Of a DNA stretch of 28,700 bases, positions 1-7,683 are shown in pieces (the first letter of the stretch is position 1; each line of letters opens with the position of its first letter). Source of the DNA: a virus; the IMG/VR virus record IMGVR_UViG_3300046517_001357, positions 1 through 28,700 of that record; one strand, written 5' to 3'. The notes beneath the pieces were generated by a model, which worked only from the letters and a program-made list of their open reading frames with translations, was not told the origin of the DNA and searched no databases. Made by a program: the position numbers and the translations under genes.

Positions 1-85
1 CGCGAGCCTCGCGGTTTTCCGCAACCCAAGTTCGCATATAAGCAGTCTTGATAGACTTGCGCGTCTCGTCATCATCATATGGCAT
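1..85 (-). CDS. Partial small protein, N-terminus only, possibly HNH-type
   Basis: The reverse strand opens with ATG at 85 and stays open to the window edge, giving 28 residues that begin MPYDDDETRKSIKTAYMRTW. A GGAGAGGA ribosome-binding site lies about 9 bases upstream (plus positions 95-102). The acidic start followed by a basic, aromatic Tyr/Trp-rich stretch and an Asn-Arg-Glu pattern resembles the N-terminus of small phage HNH endonucleases, but no catalytic residue is in the visible part, so this is a guess. It points away from the late operon, as expected for an inserted mobile gene. Confidence 0.5.
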   Translation of the reverse strand, partial: MPYDDDETRKSIKTAYMRTWVAENREAR

Positions 86-118
86 CAGCTTCGGTCCTCT
101 CCAGTAGGATCGTGGTCA

Positions 119-154
119 GGGGCGCTGCTGGCTTCCCACAGCCAGCAACGCCCC
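119..154. other. Strong hairpin upstream of the late structural genes
   Basis: Two 15-base arms (119-133 and 140-154) pair except for one C/A mismatch and enclose a 6-base loop. No T-run follows on either strand, so it is not a textbook intrinsic terminator. It lies between the leftward partial gene and the first rightward gene and could be an mRNA-processing or pausing structure or an insertion boundary. Confidence 0.6.
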
Positions 155-174
155 GCTTATAGCGGATTACCGCT

Positions 175-501
175 ATGACGGAATACCTGTACGACAACTG
201 GAACCCGGTCACGCGCCGCGGCACGACGATCGAGATCGACAGCGAAACCGGGCTGCCGCTCATCGTCCAGACGCAAGACCTCAAGCCCATCATCGAAGCC
301 AACAAGCGCCAGGCGAATTCGTTCGATAAGCACCAGGCCAGAAGCCAGCCCGACGGCATCACCCATGTCGCGCGCATTCCGATGGTCATCTGGCAGCAGC
401 TCCAGAAGCTCGGGATCACGAAAGACCAGAAGGCGCTCAATGCCTGGCTCGATGAGCGCGACAACCGCGTGTTCAGGACAGACGACGGACGACGCATCTA
501 A
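175..501 (+). CDS. Conserved phage head-region protein of unknown function
   Basis: This encodes 108 residues. The C-terminal half has a pattern I recognise from small proteins in podophage morphogenesis clusters: VARIPMVIW, then a lysine/glutamine-rich helix, then a WLDERDNRVFRTDDGR-type ending (an NRxFRT motif). There is no signal peptide, membrane segment or metal site. Its place just ahead of small head proteins and the adaptor suggests a virion or assembly role. The ribosome-binding site is poor, so translation may depend on upstream mRNA. The exact role is unknown. Confidence 0.75.
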   Translation: MTEYLYDNWNPVTRRGTTIEIDSETGLPLIVQTQDLKPIIEANKRQANSFDKHQARSQPDGITHVARIPMVIWQQLQKLGITKDQKALNAWLDERDNRVFRTDDGRRI

Positions 502-512
502 AGGAGACCACC

Positions 513-881
513 ATGGCCAGCCCAACCAAACACGACGCTCCGCATGCCGGCAGCATGAAGCCCACACCCGGCGTCGGTGGCGCTCCCGCAACCGCGGGGA
601 GCATGACGCCGATGGCCGGCCAGGTCGCGCAGACGCCCGAGACCAAAGGCGCCGAGCCGGTCATGGTCGAGGGCATCGACCCCGTGCTGCTGCATCGGCT
701 GTTCCCGGAGGCAGACAGCGCCGCCGATGTCGAGGCCCTGGCACTCGCGCAGGGCAAGGAAACCTGGGAGCAGGGCGCGACGCTGGTCGCTGCGCAGCAG
801 GAGCCGGTCTGGATCGAGGGCGACCCCGCAGTGGCACCCCAGGTGATACCGGGGCAGCCAGCGCCAAAGACCAAGCCATGA
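513..881 (+). CDS. Small virion-module protein carrying an IDPV/PEAD module
   Basis: The start is set by AAAGGAG about 8 bases before the ATG. The product is 122 residues. The first half is Gly/Ala/Pro/Met-rich and probably disordered. Residues about 50-105 hold a compact module (IDPVLLHRLFPEAD, then ALAQGKET, then EPVW) that recurs at the start of the next gene. The tail is Pro-rich. The stop overlaps the next start by four bases (ATGA), so the two are probably translationally coupled. I do not recognise a named family; position suggests a minor head protein. Confidence 0.7.
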   Translation: MASPTKHDAPHAGSMKPTPGVGGAPATAGSMTPMAGQVAQTPETKGAEPVMVEGIDPVLLHRLFPEADSAADVEALALAQGKETWEQGATLVAAQQEPVWIEGDPAVAPQVIPGQPAPKTKP

Positions 882-1354
882 GCGGCACCACAGCGCCAGT
901 CCTCGCGGACGACATCGATCCGGTGCCGCTGATCCGCATGTACCCCGAGGCCGACGGCATCAGTGACGCGAAGGTCAAAGCACTGGCACAGGGCGAGGAG
1001 ACAGCCGCCGCCGGCGCGGTGCTGGAGGGCAGCCAATACGAGCCGGTGCTGATGCTGGATGCGGACGGCGCCCCGCCGCCTGTGACTGTCACAGCGCCCA
1101 CCAACGTCGATGTGCCCTACGTCTCGCAGGTGGGCAGCACGCTCAACTGCACCATGGGGAACTGGACGGGCGAGCCGGCCGCTTACGTCTACCAGTGGAA
1201 GATGGACGGCGCCGACATCCCCAGCGATGGCATGGACCTTCCCGTCACCGGGGCCGATGTCGGGCATTCCGTCACCTGTGTCGTGACGGCTGAAAACGCG
1301 GCAGGCACGGGCACGGCCCCGCCGTCCAATGCCGTGGTTGTCGCGGCCCCCTGA
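878..1354 (+). CDS. Virion protein: IDPV/PEAD module plus C-terminal Ig-like domain
   Basis: The product is 158 residues. Residues about 10-58 repeat the module of the preceding gene (IDPVPLIRMYPEAD, ALAQGEET, EPV). After a Pro-rich linker, residues about 70-158 look like a bacterial/phage Ig-like domain: a core YQWKMDG, a GADVGHSVTCVVTAEN strand pair and a final V-rich strand. Such domains often decorate phage capsids or tails and bind surface carbohydrates weakly; that role is inferred here. An open frame extends far upstream of this ATG, but the ATGA overlap and homology to the neighbour's module support the start at 878. The stop overlaps the next start by one base. Confidence 0.75.
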   Translation: MSGTTAPVLADDIDPVPLIRMYPEADGISDAKVKALAQGEETAAAGAVLEGSQYEPVLMLDADGAPPPVTVTAPTNVDVPYVSQVGSTLNCTMGNWTGEPAAYVYQWKMDGADIPSDGMDLPVTGADVGHSVTCVVTAENAAGTGTAPPSNAVVVAAP

Positions 1355-2031
1355 TGGCCAGCCTCGCGCAACTCCAGGCCGACGTGGCCAGCTACCTCAA
1401 CCGGCAGGACATCCTGACCAACGGCGTCATGCCGGGCTGGGTGCTGGCAGTGGAGACTGAGCTGGCCGAGACGCTGCGGGCGCGCTGCCAGGTCAAGCAC
1501 GCCGTGCAGCCGATCGACAACGCATACATCACCCTGCCGCCCGACTTCGCCACCATGGAGTCCATCAGGGACAACACCACGGGTGAGATGCTCGTCCTCA
1601 AGGATCAATGGTCGGGACATTGGGCACCGCAGTATGCGCCGATCGGCTGGCAGCCCTACGACACCATCACAGCCTTCAGCGGGCCATGCACCGCCTACCG
1701 CCTCGTGCATGACTGCATAGAACTGCTCCCCCACCCAACCATCCCAAATCCTCCTGACCCAAGCTGGGTGCCGCAACAGATAATGATGGGCTATTATACA
1801 AAGCCCGTCCCGCTTCGCCTCCCGACTGACACCAATCCCATTCTGGAAAATCTGTATCCCGTCTACCTGTGGGGCGTTGTTAAGCAAGGCGCCTTGTGGG
1901 CACTGGACGACGACAGGGCGACGCAGGCTGACACTACATGGCAGCAGGCCATCACACGGGCCAATCTTTGGAAGCAGCAGAGCGATTATAGCGGAGCCCC
2001 GCTGCGTGCCGAAGTCGCGGTGTGCTTCTGA
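1354..2031 (+). CDS. Head-tail adaptor, SU10-like
   Basis: The 225-residue product has the layout of podophage head-to-tail adaptors of the SU10/gp6-like type. A helical N-terminus (AQLQADVASYLNR) is followed by a WVLAVETELAETLRARC helix. Then comes a beta segment with ITLPPDFATMESI and a C-terminal helical bundle rich in Trp and Asp. These proteins form a ring under the portal and connect it to the tail. There is no membrane segment or signal peptide. It shares one base with the gene on each side, fitting a co-translated assembly cassette. The family assignment rests on pattern, not a search. Confidence 0.7.
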   Translation: MASLAQLQADVASYLNRQDILTNGVMPGWVLAVETELAETLRARCQVKHAVQPIDNAYITLPPDFATMESIRDNTTGEMLVLKDQWSGHWAPQYAPIGWQPYDTITAFSGPCTAYRLVHDCIELLPHPTIPNPPDPSWVPQQIMMGYYTKPVPLRLPTDTNPILENLYPVYLWGVVKQGALWALDDDRATQADTTWQQAITRANLWKQQSDYSGAPLRAEVAVCF

Positions 2032-3239
2032 TGCCGCTGCAGATGCTCACCACCCGCGCCACGCCCAAGGCCACCAGGCAGGCCGCGCGCTATACGCCAG
2101 CCGGCGGCGCCGAGCGCTGCGGCATGTGCCGCCACTATGCCCCATCGAGTTCCTGCGCGCGCATCGAGGGGCCGATCAGCGCGGCTGGCTGGTGCATGCT
2201 GTTCTCGCGCCAGGTGACAGCCCCGCACCACGCCGGACAGCAGACGGTCCTCGGTGGTCCGCCCGGCGTGACGCTCGATCTGTCCTTCATGACGCCGGGA
2301 AGCCTAGACAGCCGCATTACGTTCGCCCGCGCCAGCACCGGCACATACTTTGATGCGGCTGGTGTGTTGCAGACGGCGACCACCAACACGCCGCGCTGGG
2401 ACTACAACCCGAGCACACACGCACTCAATGGATTGCTGATCGAGGAGGCGCGGACCAACATCCTCCTGAACAGTGCGACGCTTGGCACGCAGTCGGTAGC
2501 CGTCACTGCACAGGCATACACGCTGTCATTCTATGGCACCGGCACGGTGACGCTGAGCGGCACGTCAACAGGCTCTCTTGTCGGCGCTGGTGCTTTCCCA
2601 ACTCGCGTGACACTGACGTTCACCCCAACCGCCGGGACGCTGACATGCACCGTCACTGGATCGGTGCTGAATGCCAACCTGGAGGCCGGTGGATTTGCTA
2701 CATCGTGGATCGCCACGACAGCAGCGACTGTGACGCGGGCAGTCGAGACGTGCTCTATGCCGGTTGCAGCGTGGTATGACCAGACCAAGGGTTCGTTAGC
2801 AGTAGAGTATATACTAAAAGGAGCTACTTCTCCCTTCAACGCGCCAGCCCAGTTCGTAGGGGCAAACTCGAACAACGATTTCATCGACGCTGATGAAATG
2901 TCATCACCCGCCGGGACTTCCCCAAATGTTGCGGGTTCCTTTATCTTTGTTGGCGGCACTCAGGTTGCTCGCACTGGTGCATCCGCCGCGGTTAATACGG
3001 CTGGCATTGTGCATAAAGGCGCTGGCGCGTGGACCCTCAATGGTGCTGTTGCCAGTGCCCATGATGGGATTTTAGGAACGCCATCAGCCGGTAATGCTGT
3101 CACATCGCTGCCCACGATTGTCAATCTGACAATAGCTGGGCCGGAACATTTTCAGGGCCAGATCTGTGCCTGGGCGCGCCGTGTACGCTACTGGCCGAGG
3201 GCACTGTCCAACGCCGAACTGCAGGGGGTGACCACATGA
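2031..3239 (+). CDS. Tail fibre/receptor-binding protein with N-terminal four-Cys HiPIP-like motif
   Basis: The ATG at 2031 overlaps the previous stop; a GTG nine bases upstream is possible but less likely. Residues 20-58 contain Cys30, Cys33, Cys42 and Cys55 in the spacing CxxC...C...GWC, like the cluster-binding region of high-potential iron-sulphur proteins and small phage relatives. Residues about 80-145 carry a common phage fibre signature (ITFARASTGTYFD, then GLLIEEARTNIL). The rest is Ser/Thr/Ala-rich and beta-like, ending in a LamG/concanavalin-like tail (RVRYWPRALSNAEL). Probable role: a tail appendage that binds host glycans. Fusion of the Cys motif to a fibre is unusual; metal binding is untested. 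Confidence 0.75.
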   Translation: MPLQMLTTRATPKATRQAARYTPAGGAERCGMCRHYAPSSSCARIEGPISAAGWCMLFSRQVTAPHHAGQQTVLGGPPGVTLDLSFMTPGSLDSRITFARASTGTYFDAAGVLQTATTNTPRWDYNPSTHALNGLLIEEARTNILLNSATLGTQSVAVTAQAYTLSFYGTGTVTLSGTSTGSLVGAGAFPTRVTLTFTPTAGTLTCTVTGSVLNANLEAGGFATSWIATTAATVTRAVETCSMPVAAWYDQTKGSLAVEYILKGATSPFNAPAQFVGANSNNDFIDADEMSSPAGTSPNVAGSFIFVGGTQVARTGASAAVNTAGIVHKGAGAWTLNGAVASAHDGILGTPSAGNAVTSLPTIVNLTIAGPEHFQGQICAWARRVRYWPRALSNAELQGVTT

Positions 3240-4843
3240 GCGGCAGCGCCAGCCTCGGACTTGAGCAGGCAGTGCTGGGCCATACCCTCGGGTTCGCGCC
3301 GATGGTATCACCGACTCGAGTGTTCGTGGCGCTGTGCATGGCGGCGCAGGCTCCCACCGAGAGCGCGCCAGGCATTGAGGTGTCCGGTCTTGGCTATTAT
3401 CGCACGACAGCCACCTTTGCGCTTGCCACCACGCCGGCCAACATGGCCGCTAACGTCGCCGCCATCGAGTTCCCGATGGCATTGGCTGCCTGGGGCACCG
3501 TTGGCTACTTCGAGCTGTGGGACGCGCAGATCGGCGGCAATCGGCTTTACTGGGGACAGTTAATGGACCCGACGAGCGGTGTGCCGATGACCATATCCGT
3601 CGCCTCCGGTGACATCGTGCGGTTCTCACCAGCCACGCTCAACGTGCAGGCGGCGTCAGGCGTCGGGGGCACCTCGTCATCGCCATGGCTGCCGACTGCC
3701 GGCGGCACGATCACACCCGGCAATCTAGCCATCGGCAGCGGAACAGGCGTGCCGACGCTCACACTCAACGGCGCGGCCGGTGCTAACAAGGGCATCAACT
3801 GGCAGAATGCCGGGGTCAATCGCTGGCGGTTCATAACAGACGCATCGGATAATCTTGGGCTGTATGCGTATGGCGCTGGCGGCGCGTTTATCGACACTGG
3901 CTTGCTGTTTACCCAGTCCACCCAGACCGTCTCGACCAACTTCCGTCTCACGATGAGCAGCAGCAATGCGACCGGCGCGAATGCCGTTACCGGCGCGTAT
4001 CTCGTTGGAAACAATACTGGCGCCAATGGTGCGAACGGGCACCGGTTTGATTATCTCAGCACCGCCGGGTCGGCTGGCTTCGATGTTGGAACCACTCTGC
4101 TTTCGATCTTCGACACTGCATTCATCGCGGGACAGGCGCCAGCCAAGATGGCCGCCTGGATCGTGGCGCAGTCGCCGAACGATACAACCAACAACTGGGC
4201 CTGCATCGTCGGTGAGCTGAACGTCGTCAATCGCGGCGCCGACAAAGGCTGGATGCGTGACCGGACGCCGGCTAACCCGACCGGCGGCCTGCTGATGGTG
4301 CCGGAAGCCGTCACGTTCGGCGGCACGGGCGGGGGCGAGGGCAAGAACGCCACGTTCGGCTATTCGGTCAGTCGCTCAGCCGCCAACAACAGCACGGGGT
4401 TCCCGGTCAAGTTCTATAACGGCTACCTGATCGAGCCGAACAGCGTCGCCGGGCTGACCGGACGCGGTATCTACGCGACCGGCGACATCACCGGCACAGC
4501 ATCACAGTATCCCTACGGGCCATTACAGTTGGACGGCACCTGGTTGCATGGCATTGATCACACCAGGGCGGTTTACACGGATAGCAATGCAGAGACGTTG
4601 CTGGTGGGGCAGCGGCTGGCGTGGATCGTCGGCGCTACGGGCGCGGCAACTGCAACAGCGACAATCGGCGCGTCCGGATCAGGCGCGAACGCCTCGCTGA
4701 CGCTGACCACCGCAGGGACAGGAACGGTCAACCTCGCTGTGCCGCCGCCCAATGCCGCCAATGACGCCGCTGCTGCGAGTGCCGGCGTCCCTGTCGGCGG
4801 CATCTATCGAAACGTCAGTGCGCTGCAAGTGCGTGTTGTATGA
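3236..4843 (+). CDS. Tail fibre protein with gp80-like N-terminal domain
   Basis: The product is 535 residues. Residues 1-140 fit the N-terminal domain seen in many phage fibres: a helix, then TRVFVALCMAAQAP, then EVSGLGYYRTTATF and a WG-x-V-GYFELWDA strand. The middle contains the fibre signature LTLNGAAGANKGINWQNAG and RWRF. The end, with AASAGVPVGGIYR and VRVV, is a typical fibre C-terminus. No catalytic motif is apparent. It overlaps both neighbours by four bases (ATGA). It probably forms a trimeric fibre or spike binding the cell surface. Confidence 0.75.
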   Translation: MSGSASLGLEQAVLGHTLGFAPMVSPTRVFVALCMAAQAPTESAPGIEVSGLGYYRTTATFALATTPANMAANVAAIEFPMALAAWGTVGYFELWDAQIGGNRLYWGQLMDPTSGVPMTISVASGDIVRFSPATLNVQAASGVGGTSSSPWLPTAGGTITPGNLAIGSGTGVPTLTLNGAAGANKGINWQNAGVNRWRFITDASDNLGLYAYGAGGAFIDTGLLFTQSTQTVSTNFRLTMSSSNATGANAVTGAYLVGNNTGANGANGHRFDYLSTAGSAGFDVGTTLLSIFDTAFIAGQAPAKMAAWIVAQSPNDTTNNWACIVGELNVVNRGADKGWMRDRTPANPTGGLLMVPEAVTFGGTGGGEGKNATFGYSVSRSAANNSTGFPVKFYNGYLIEPNSVAGLTGRGIYATGDITGTASQYPYGPLQLDGTWLHGIDHTRAVYTDSNAETLLVGQRLAWIVGATGAATATATIGASGSGANASLTLTTAGTGTVNLAVPPPNAANDAAAASAGVPVGGIYRNVSALQVRVV

Positions 4844-5070
4844 GCGGCAGCGGCGCATACCCCTTCGGTGCAGGCCCGTTCGGCGTCGGCCCGTGGCCGC
4901 CATACAGCGTCGTGCAGATCGCCGGCCTGGCGACCCTCTCGTTGGGGCCGTCCGCGCACATGATCGAGACGTGGGCCATCCCAACCCAGATGTGCGAGGC
5001 CGGCACCTGGACGGCTACCACGCTGCCGTCAGGGCCGCCGAATGATCCGCGATTGGAGGTGGTGGCATGA
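4840..5070 (+). CDS. Small Gly/Pro-rich tail-region protein
   Basis: The 76-residue product begins with repeated [15 protein letters not shown] elements, a phage tail-protein feature, followed by a short hydrophobic stretch ([13 protein letters not shown]) and a polar end. It overlaps both neighbours by four bases. It sits between two fibre genes, so a small structural or fibre-assembly role is likely but unproven. No named family was recognised. Confidence 0.6.
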   Translation: MSGSGAYPFGAGPFGVGPWPPYSVVQIAGLATLSLGPSAHMIETWAIPTQMCEAGTWTATTLPSGPPNDPRLEVVA

Positions 5071-6515
5071 GTGGCTCCAACTACACCCTGACGCCAAACC
5101 TTGGTCTTTATAAGCCGATCGCCAACGCTGACATCAACCAGTGGGGCAGCCACCTCAACCTCAACGCCGACAGGCTGGATACTCTGTGGGGCGGGACAGG
5201 AGGCATCGGGGCACCGCTCTACTGGACCGCAACCGGCAGCACCGCCTCACGCTCGGCACAGGATCGCTCGGCCGATCGGATGAACGTCAAGGACTTCGGT
5301 GCCAAGATGGATGGCACGAATGACACGGCGGCATTCCTGGCAGCATACAATGCGGCACCAACCGATGGCACAGTCTATGTGCCTCCTGGCACGTGGAATG
5401 TTAACACCGCCGGTTTCGTGCGAGGTGCCGGTACTGGCAATATCCGCTTCATGGTGGAAGGCAACGCCGGTCTTCAACAGTACATCGGTGATGGCGATAT
5501 CGTAGAGACGATGCTGATAGGCCGTAAGGGTTTCTATAAGCAGATGACGACCAGCAGCAATGGCTTTGCCACGGTTCAGGTTGGTCTGATCAACAATAAC
5601 CCCACCGCCTTTGGGGCGCCTACTGTCGTCAGTAGTTTGGTCGTTGGCGCTTCCAGTTTCACAGGTGCCAGTGGTTATACGTGGTCGCACAACGTCAACC
5701 TTGAAAGCTACGGCGGGATCGGTGGGGCGCCGAACGCAACGCAAGACGTGTCGATTGCCAGCCGTGTCCACAAGTTTGGTTACGCTGCAACGTGGCAGTT
5801 TTTTGGTTCAAGCCAGGACAACACTGGCCTCGACGCCACAGCAACCGGGAATATCATAGGATGGGAGTCGGACATCATAGCCAACGGCCCGGAAGACCCG
5901 GCCACGGCTTACGATCCACATCAAGGCGGGCGTGTTGCTATCAATTTTGCCAACCGCGCTAATACACCAGCGGCATGGCTGGCTAATCACGATTATGGCG
6001 TTGCCAGCAACGGCACGGCAACCGCTGTCGGTCTTGTACAGCCGACAGTCGCCAACGGTTTTGTCTATCGTTGCATCGTTGCCGGGACAACTGGAAGCAC
6101 GCAACCGACATGGCCAACAACGGTAGGCGCGACGGTCACTGATGGCACAGTGACCTGGGAGTGCCATACGCTGGCGATGCAATTCTCACGGCTCATCAAT
6201 GCAGCCGCTGCCGCCAGTACGACATATGGCGCATTCCTGTATTCAAACGCTGCCTACTACGATGCGATCCTGGAGTTCTCACAGGCCACGCTGGTTGATG
6301 GCGGCGTGAAGGATGCTGGGATCAGGCTCGCTGCTAACATGCCGATTGACTTTAGTGGTGATGGCACAGCAGCAGGACAGAACAACCACATCCTGCAATA
6401 TCGCTCAGCGACGCAGCGGCTCTATTACACCGTCGCTGGCGTCGATATGTGGAGCGTCGATGCGTCAGGCAACGTGCGAGCGCGCGGCACCGTCACCGGC
6501 AGCACCACACCGTAG
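5067..6515 (+). CDS. Tail spike with pectate-lyase-like beta-helix
   Basis: The product is 482 residues. Residues 1-45 form a particle-attachment motif ([20 protein letters not shown], then LNADRLD) shared with the fibre at 7084. Residues about 70-130 match the pectate-lyase-3 opening: [18 protein letters not shown] followed by VYVPPGTW. The remainder fits a right-handed beta-helix. Residues about 300-370 contain a phage carbohydrate-binding-like module ([27 protein letters not shown]). The likely role is binding and possibly cleaving host capsule or O-antigen; catalytic residues could not be placed. A short Gly/Thr-rich C-terminus ends the protein. Confidence 0.8.
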   Translation: MSGSNYTLTPNLGLYKPIANADINQWGSHLNLNADRLDTLWGGTGGIGAPLYWTATGSTASRSAQDRSADRMNVKDFGAKMDGTNDTAAFLAAYNAAPTDGTVYVPPGTWNVNTAGFVRGAGTGNIRFMVEGNAGLQQYIGDGDIVETMLIGRKGFYKQMTTSSNGFATVQVGLINNNPTAFGAPTVVSSLVVGASSFTGASGYTWSHNVNLESYGGIGGAPNATQDVSIASRVHKFGYAATWQFFGSSQDNTGLDATATGNIIGWESDIIANGPEDPATAYDPHQGGRVAINFANRANTPAAWLANHDYGVASNGTATAVGLVQPTVANGFVYRCIVAGTTGSTQPTWPTTVGATVTDGTVTWECHTLAMQFSRLINAAAAASTTYGAFLYSNAAYYDAILEFSQATLVDGGVKDAGIRLAANMPIDFSGDGTAAGQNNHILQYRSATQRLYYTVAGVDMWSVDASGNVRARGTVTGSTTP

Positions 6516-6527
6516 GAGCGACACCGC

Positions 6528-6740
6528 ATGGAGATGCAGCCGATCGAGCCGAACCGACCGATGACGTGCAACCTGGTGGCCGAGCAGTGGAACGTCGTGC
6601 TGTTCGCGCTCCGCAAGCACGCCATGCCGTTCGAGATCTCCGCGCCCATCATCGAGGGCCTGACAACGCAGCTTCAGCAGCAGGCGCAGCAACGAATGAC
6701 CGCGGAAGACGTGGAACGCTTCATTCCAGACGGACCATAG
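6528..6740 (+). CDS. Small conserved phage protein, unknown function
   Basis: This encodes 70 residues after an AGGAG site 8 bases upstream. The sequence appears helical, with NLVAEQWNVVLFALRKHAMPFE and a Gln-rich second helix (LTTQLQQQAQQRMTAED). There is no membrane segment or metal motif. Its size and place among tail genes resemble small fibre-associated or chaperone-like proteins, but no family is recognised. Confidence 0.6.
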   Translation: MEMQPIEPNRPMTCNLVAEQWNVVLFALRKHAMPFEISAPIIEGLTTQLQQQAQQRMTAEDVERFIPDGP

Positions 6741-6749
6741 GAGACAACG

Positions 6750-7073
6750 ATGGCCACTTTCGCAGGTTCGATGTCCAACACCGCGCAGCCCAACCCGCAA
6801 TGGGTCGCCTGCGACGGTAAGCCGTATTATGTGCTGGAGGACAAGCAGGCGCGGCGCACCAAAGGCGTGCTGAGTGAAGGCAACAGGCAGGACTACATCC
6901 GCCTGGTCGGCTGGCAGGGGCGCAGGCGTGGCTTAGGGCCGCTAGGATGGCTGATTTTGGTCCCTCGGGACCCCGGTGCCACCTGGAAAATCTCTCTTGC
7001 TGACGATCCAGTCGAGACAGCGCTGACGCCGCCTATTCCATGGCCAGGCAAGCCGCCGGCAGGCATAGCATAG
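6750..7073 (+). CDS. Small tail-region protein, unknown function
   Basis: The 107-residue product follows an AGGAG site 7 bases before the ATG. It is rich in Arg, Gly and Pro, with a beta-like centre (DYIRLVGWQGRRRG, GWLILVPRDPG) and a Pro-rich C-terminus. No domain is recognised. It lies in the fibre cluster between a small helical protein and another fibre and is most likely a minor virion protein. Confidence 0.55.
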   Translation: MATFAGSMSNTAQPNPQWVACDGKPYYVLEDKQARRTKGVLSEGNRQDYIRLVGWQGRRRGLGPLGWLILVPRDPGATWKISLADDPVETALTPPIPWPGKPPAGIA

Positions 7074-7083
7074 GACCGCAGCC

Positions 7084-7683
7084 ATGAGCGGCACCACCAC
7101 GCCCAACTACGGGTTCAGCCTTCCCGCTATTGGCGGGAATCAAGACTCGTGGGGCAACCTGCTCAACGCCAACTGGACGACGGCCGACAACGCGATCCAC
7201 GGGTTGTCGTCGGGATACCTGAAGCTGAGCGGTGGCGGCTCAATTACCGGCAACCTGGGCGTGAGTGGCGTGGTCACGGCTGGAAACTTTAGTACCGCCG
7301 GGAACCTGAGCGCTGCCTCAGTGACGACCACGGCCGGCATCGCTGCCGGTGCCTACCTGTCATCCGTCGCCGGCGTGTCGTGCGGCAGCGGCTTGTCCAT
7401 CGCGACGCAACAGGTCAGCGACTTCGACATCTACCGCATCGCCCCCAATCGCGTGCTGCAGTGGAGCAGCGGTGTTAACATTGCGTACAGCGAGACGGAC
7501 GGCGGTGTTACCTGGAATACTTTGTCGATCCAGCAGATGAAGCTGGACGCCGCCGGTAACCTGACCGTCCACGGCACCGTCCATGGCACCAATGTGCTGC
7601 TGGCCGGCGGGTTGGATGTTGGTGACATCCTGCGGGATCTGCTCCAGCGCGTGGCAGACCTGGAAGCGCTATGTCTTGCCTAG
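7084..7683 (+). CDS. Short tail fibre with shared attachment motif and coiled-coil end
   Basis: The 199-residue product starts with TPNYGFSLPAIGGNQDSWGN and LNANWTTADNAI, the particle-anchor pattern also seen in the spike at 5067. The middle is a Gly/Ser/Thr/Ala beta-repeat stretch (GNLGVSGVVTAGNFSTAGNL). The end has a DILRDLLQRVADLEAL heptad-like segment, probably a trimerisation coiled coil. An AGGA site precedes the start. The last eight bases overlap the proposed TTG start of the next gene. A fibre role is well supported; the receptor is unknown. Confidence 0.75.
   Translation: MSGTTTPNYGFSLPAIGGNQDSWGNLLNANWTTADNAIHGLSSGYLKLSGGGSITGNLGVSGVVTAGNFSTAGNLSAASVTTTAGIAAGAYLSSVAGVSCGSGLSIATQQVSDFDIYRIAPNRVLQWSSGVNIAYSETDGGVTWNTLSIQQMKLDAAGNLTVHGTVHGTNVLLAGGLDVGDILRDLLQRVADLEALCLA

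Noticed and set aside
365-877. N-terminal extension of the Ig-like gene
   Set aside because: Overlaps two coding genes and is Arg/Gly-rich; the ATGA-coupled ATG at 878 starts the recognised module.
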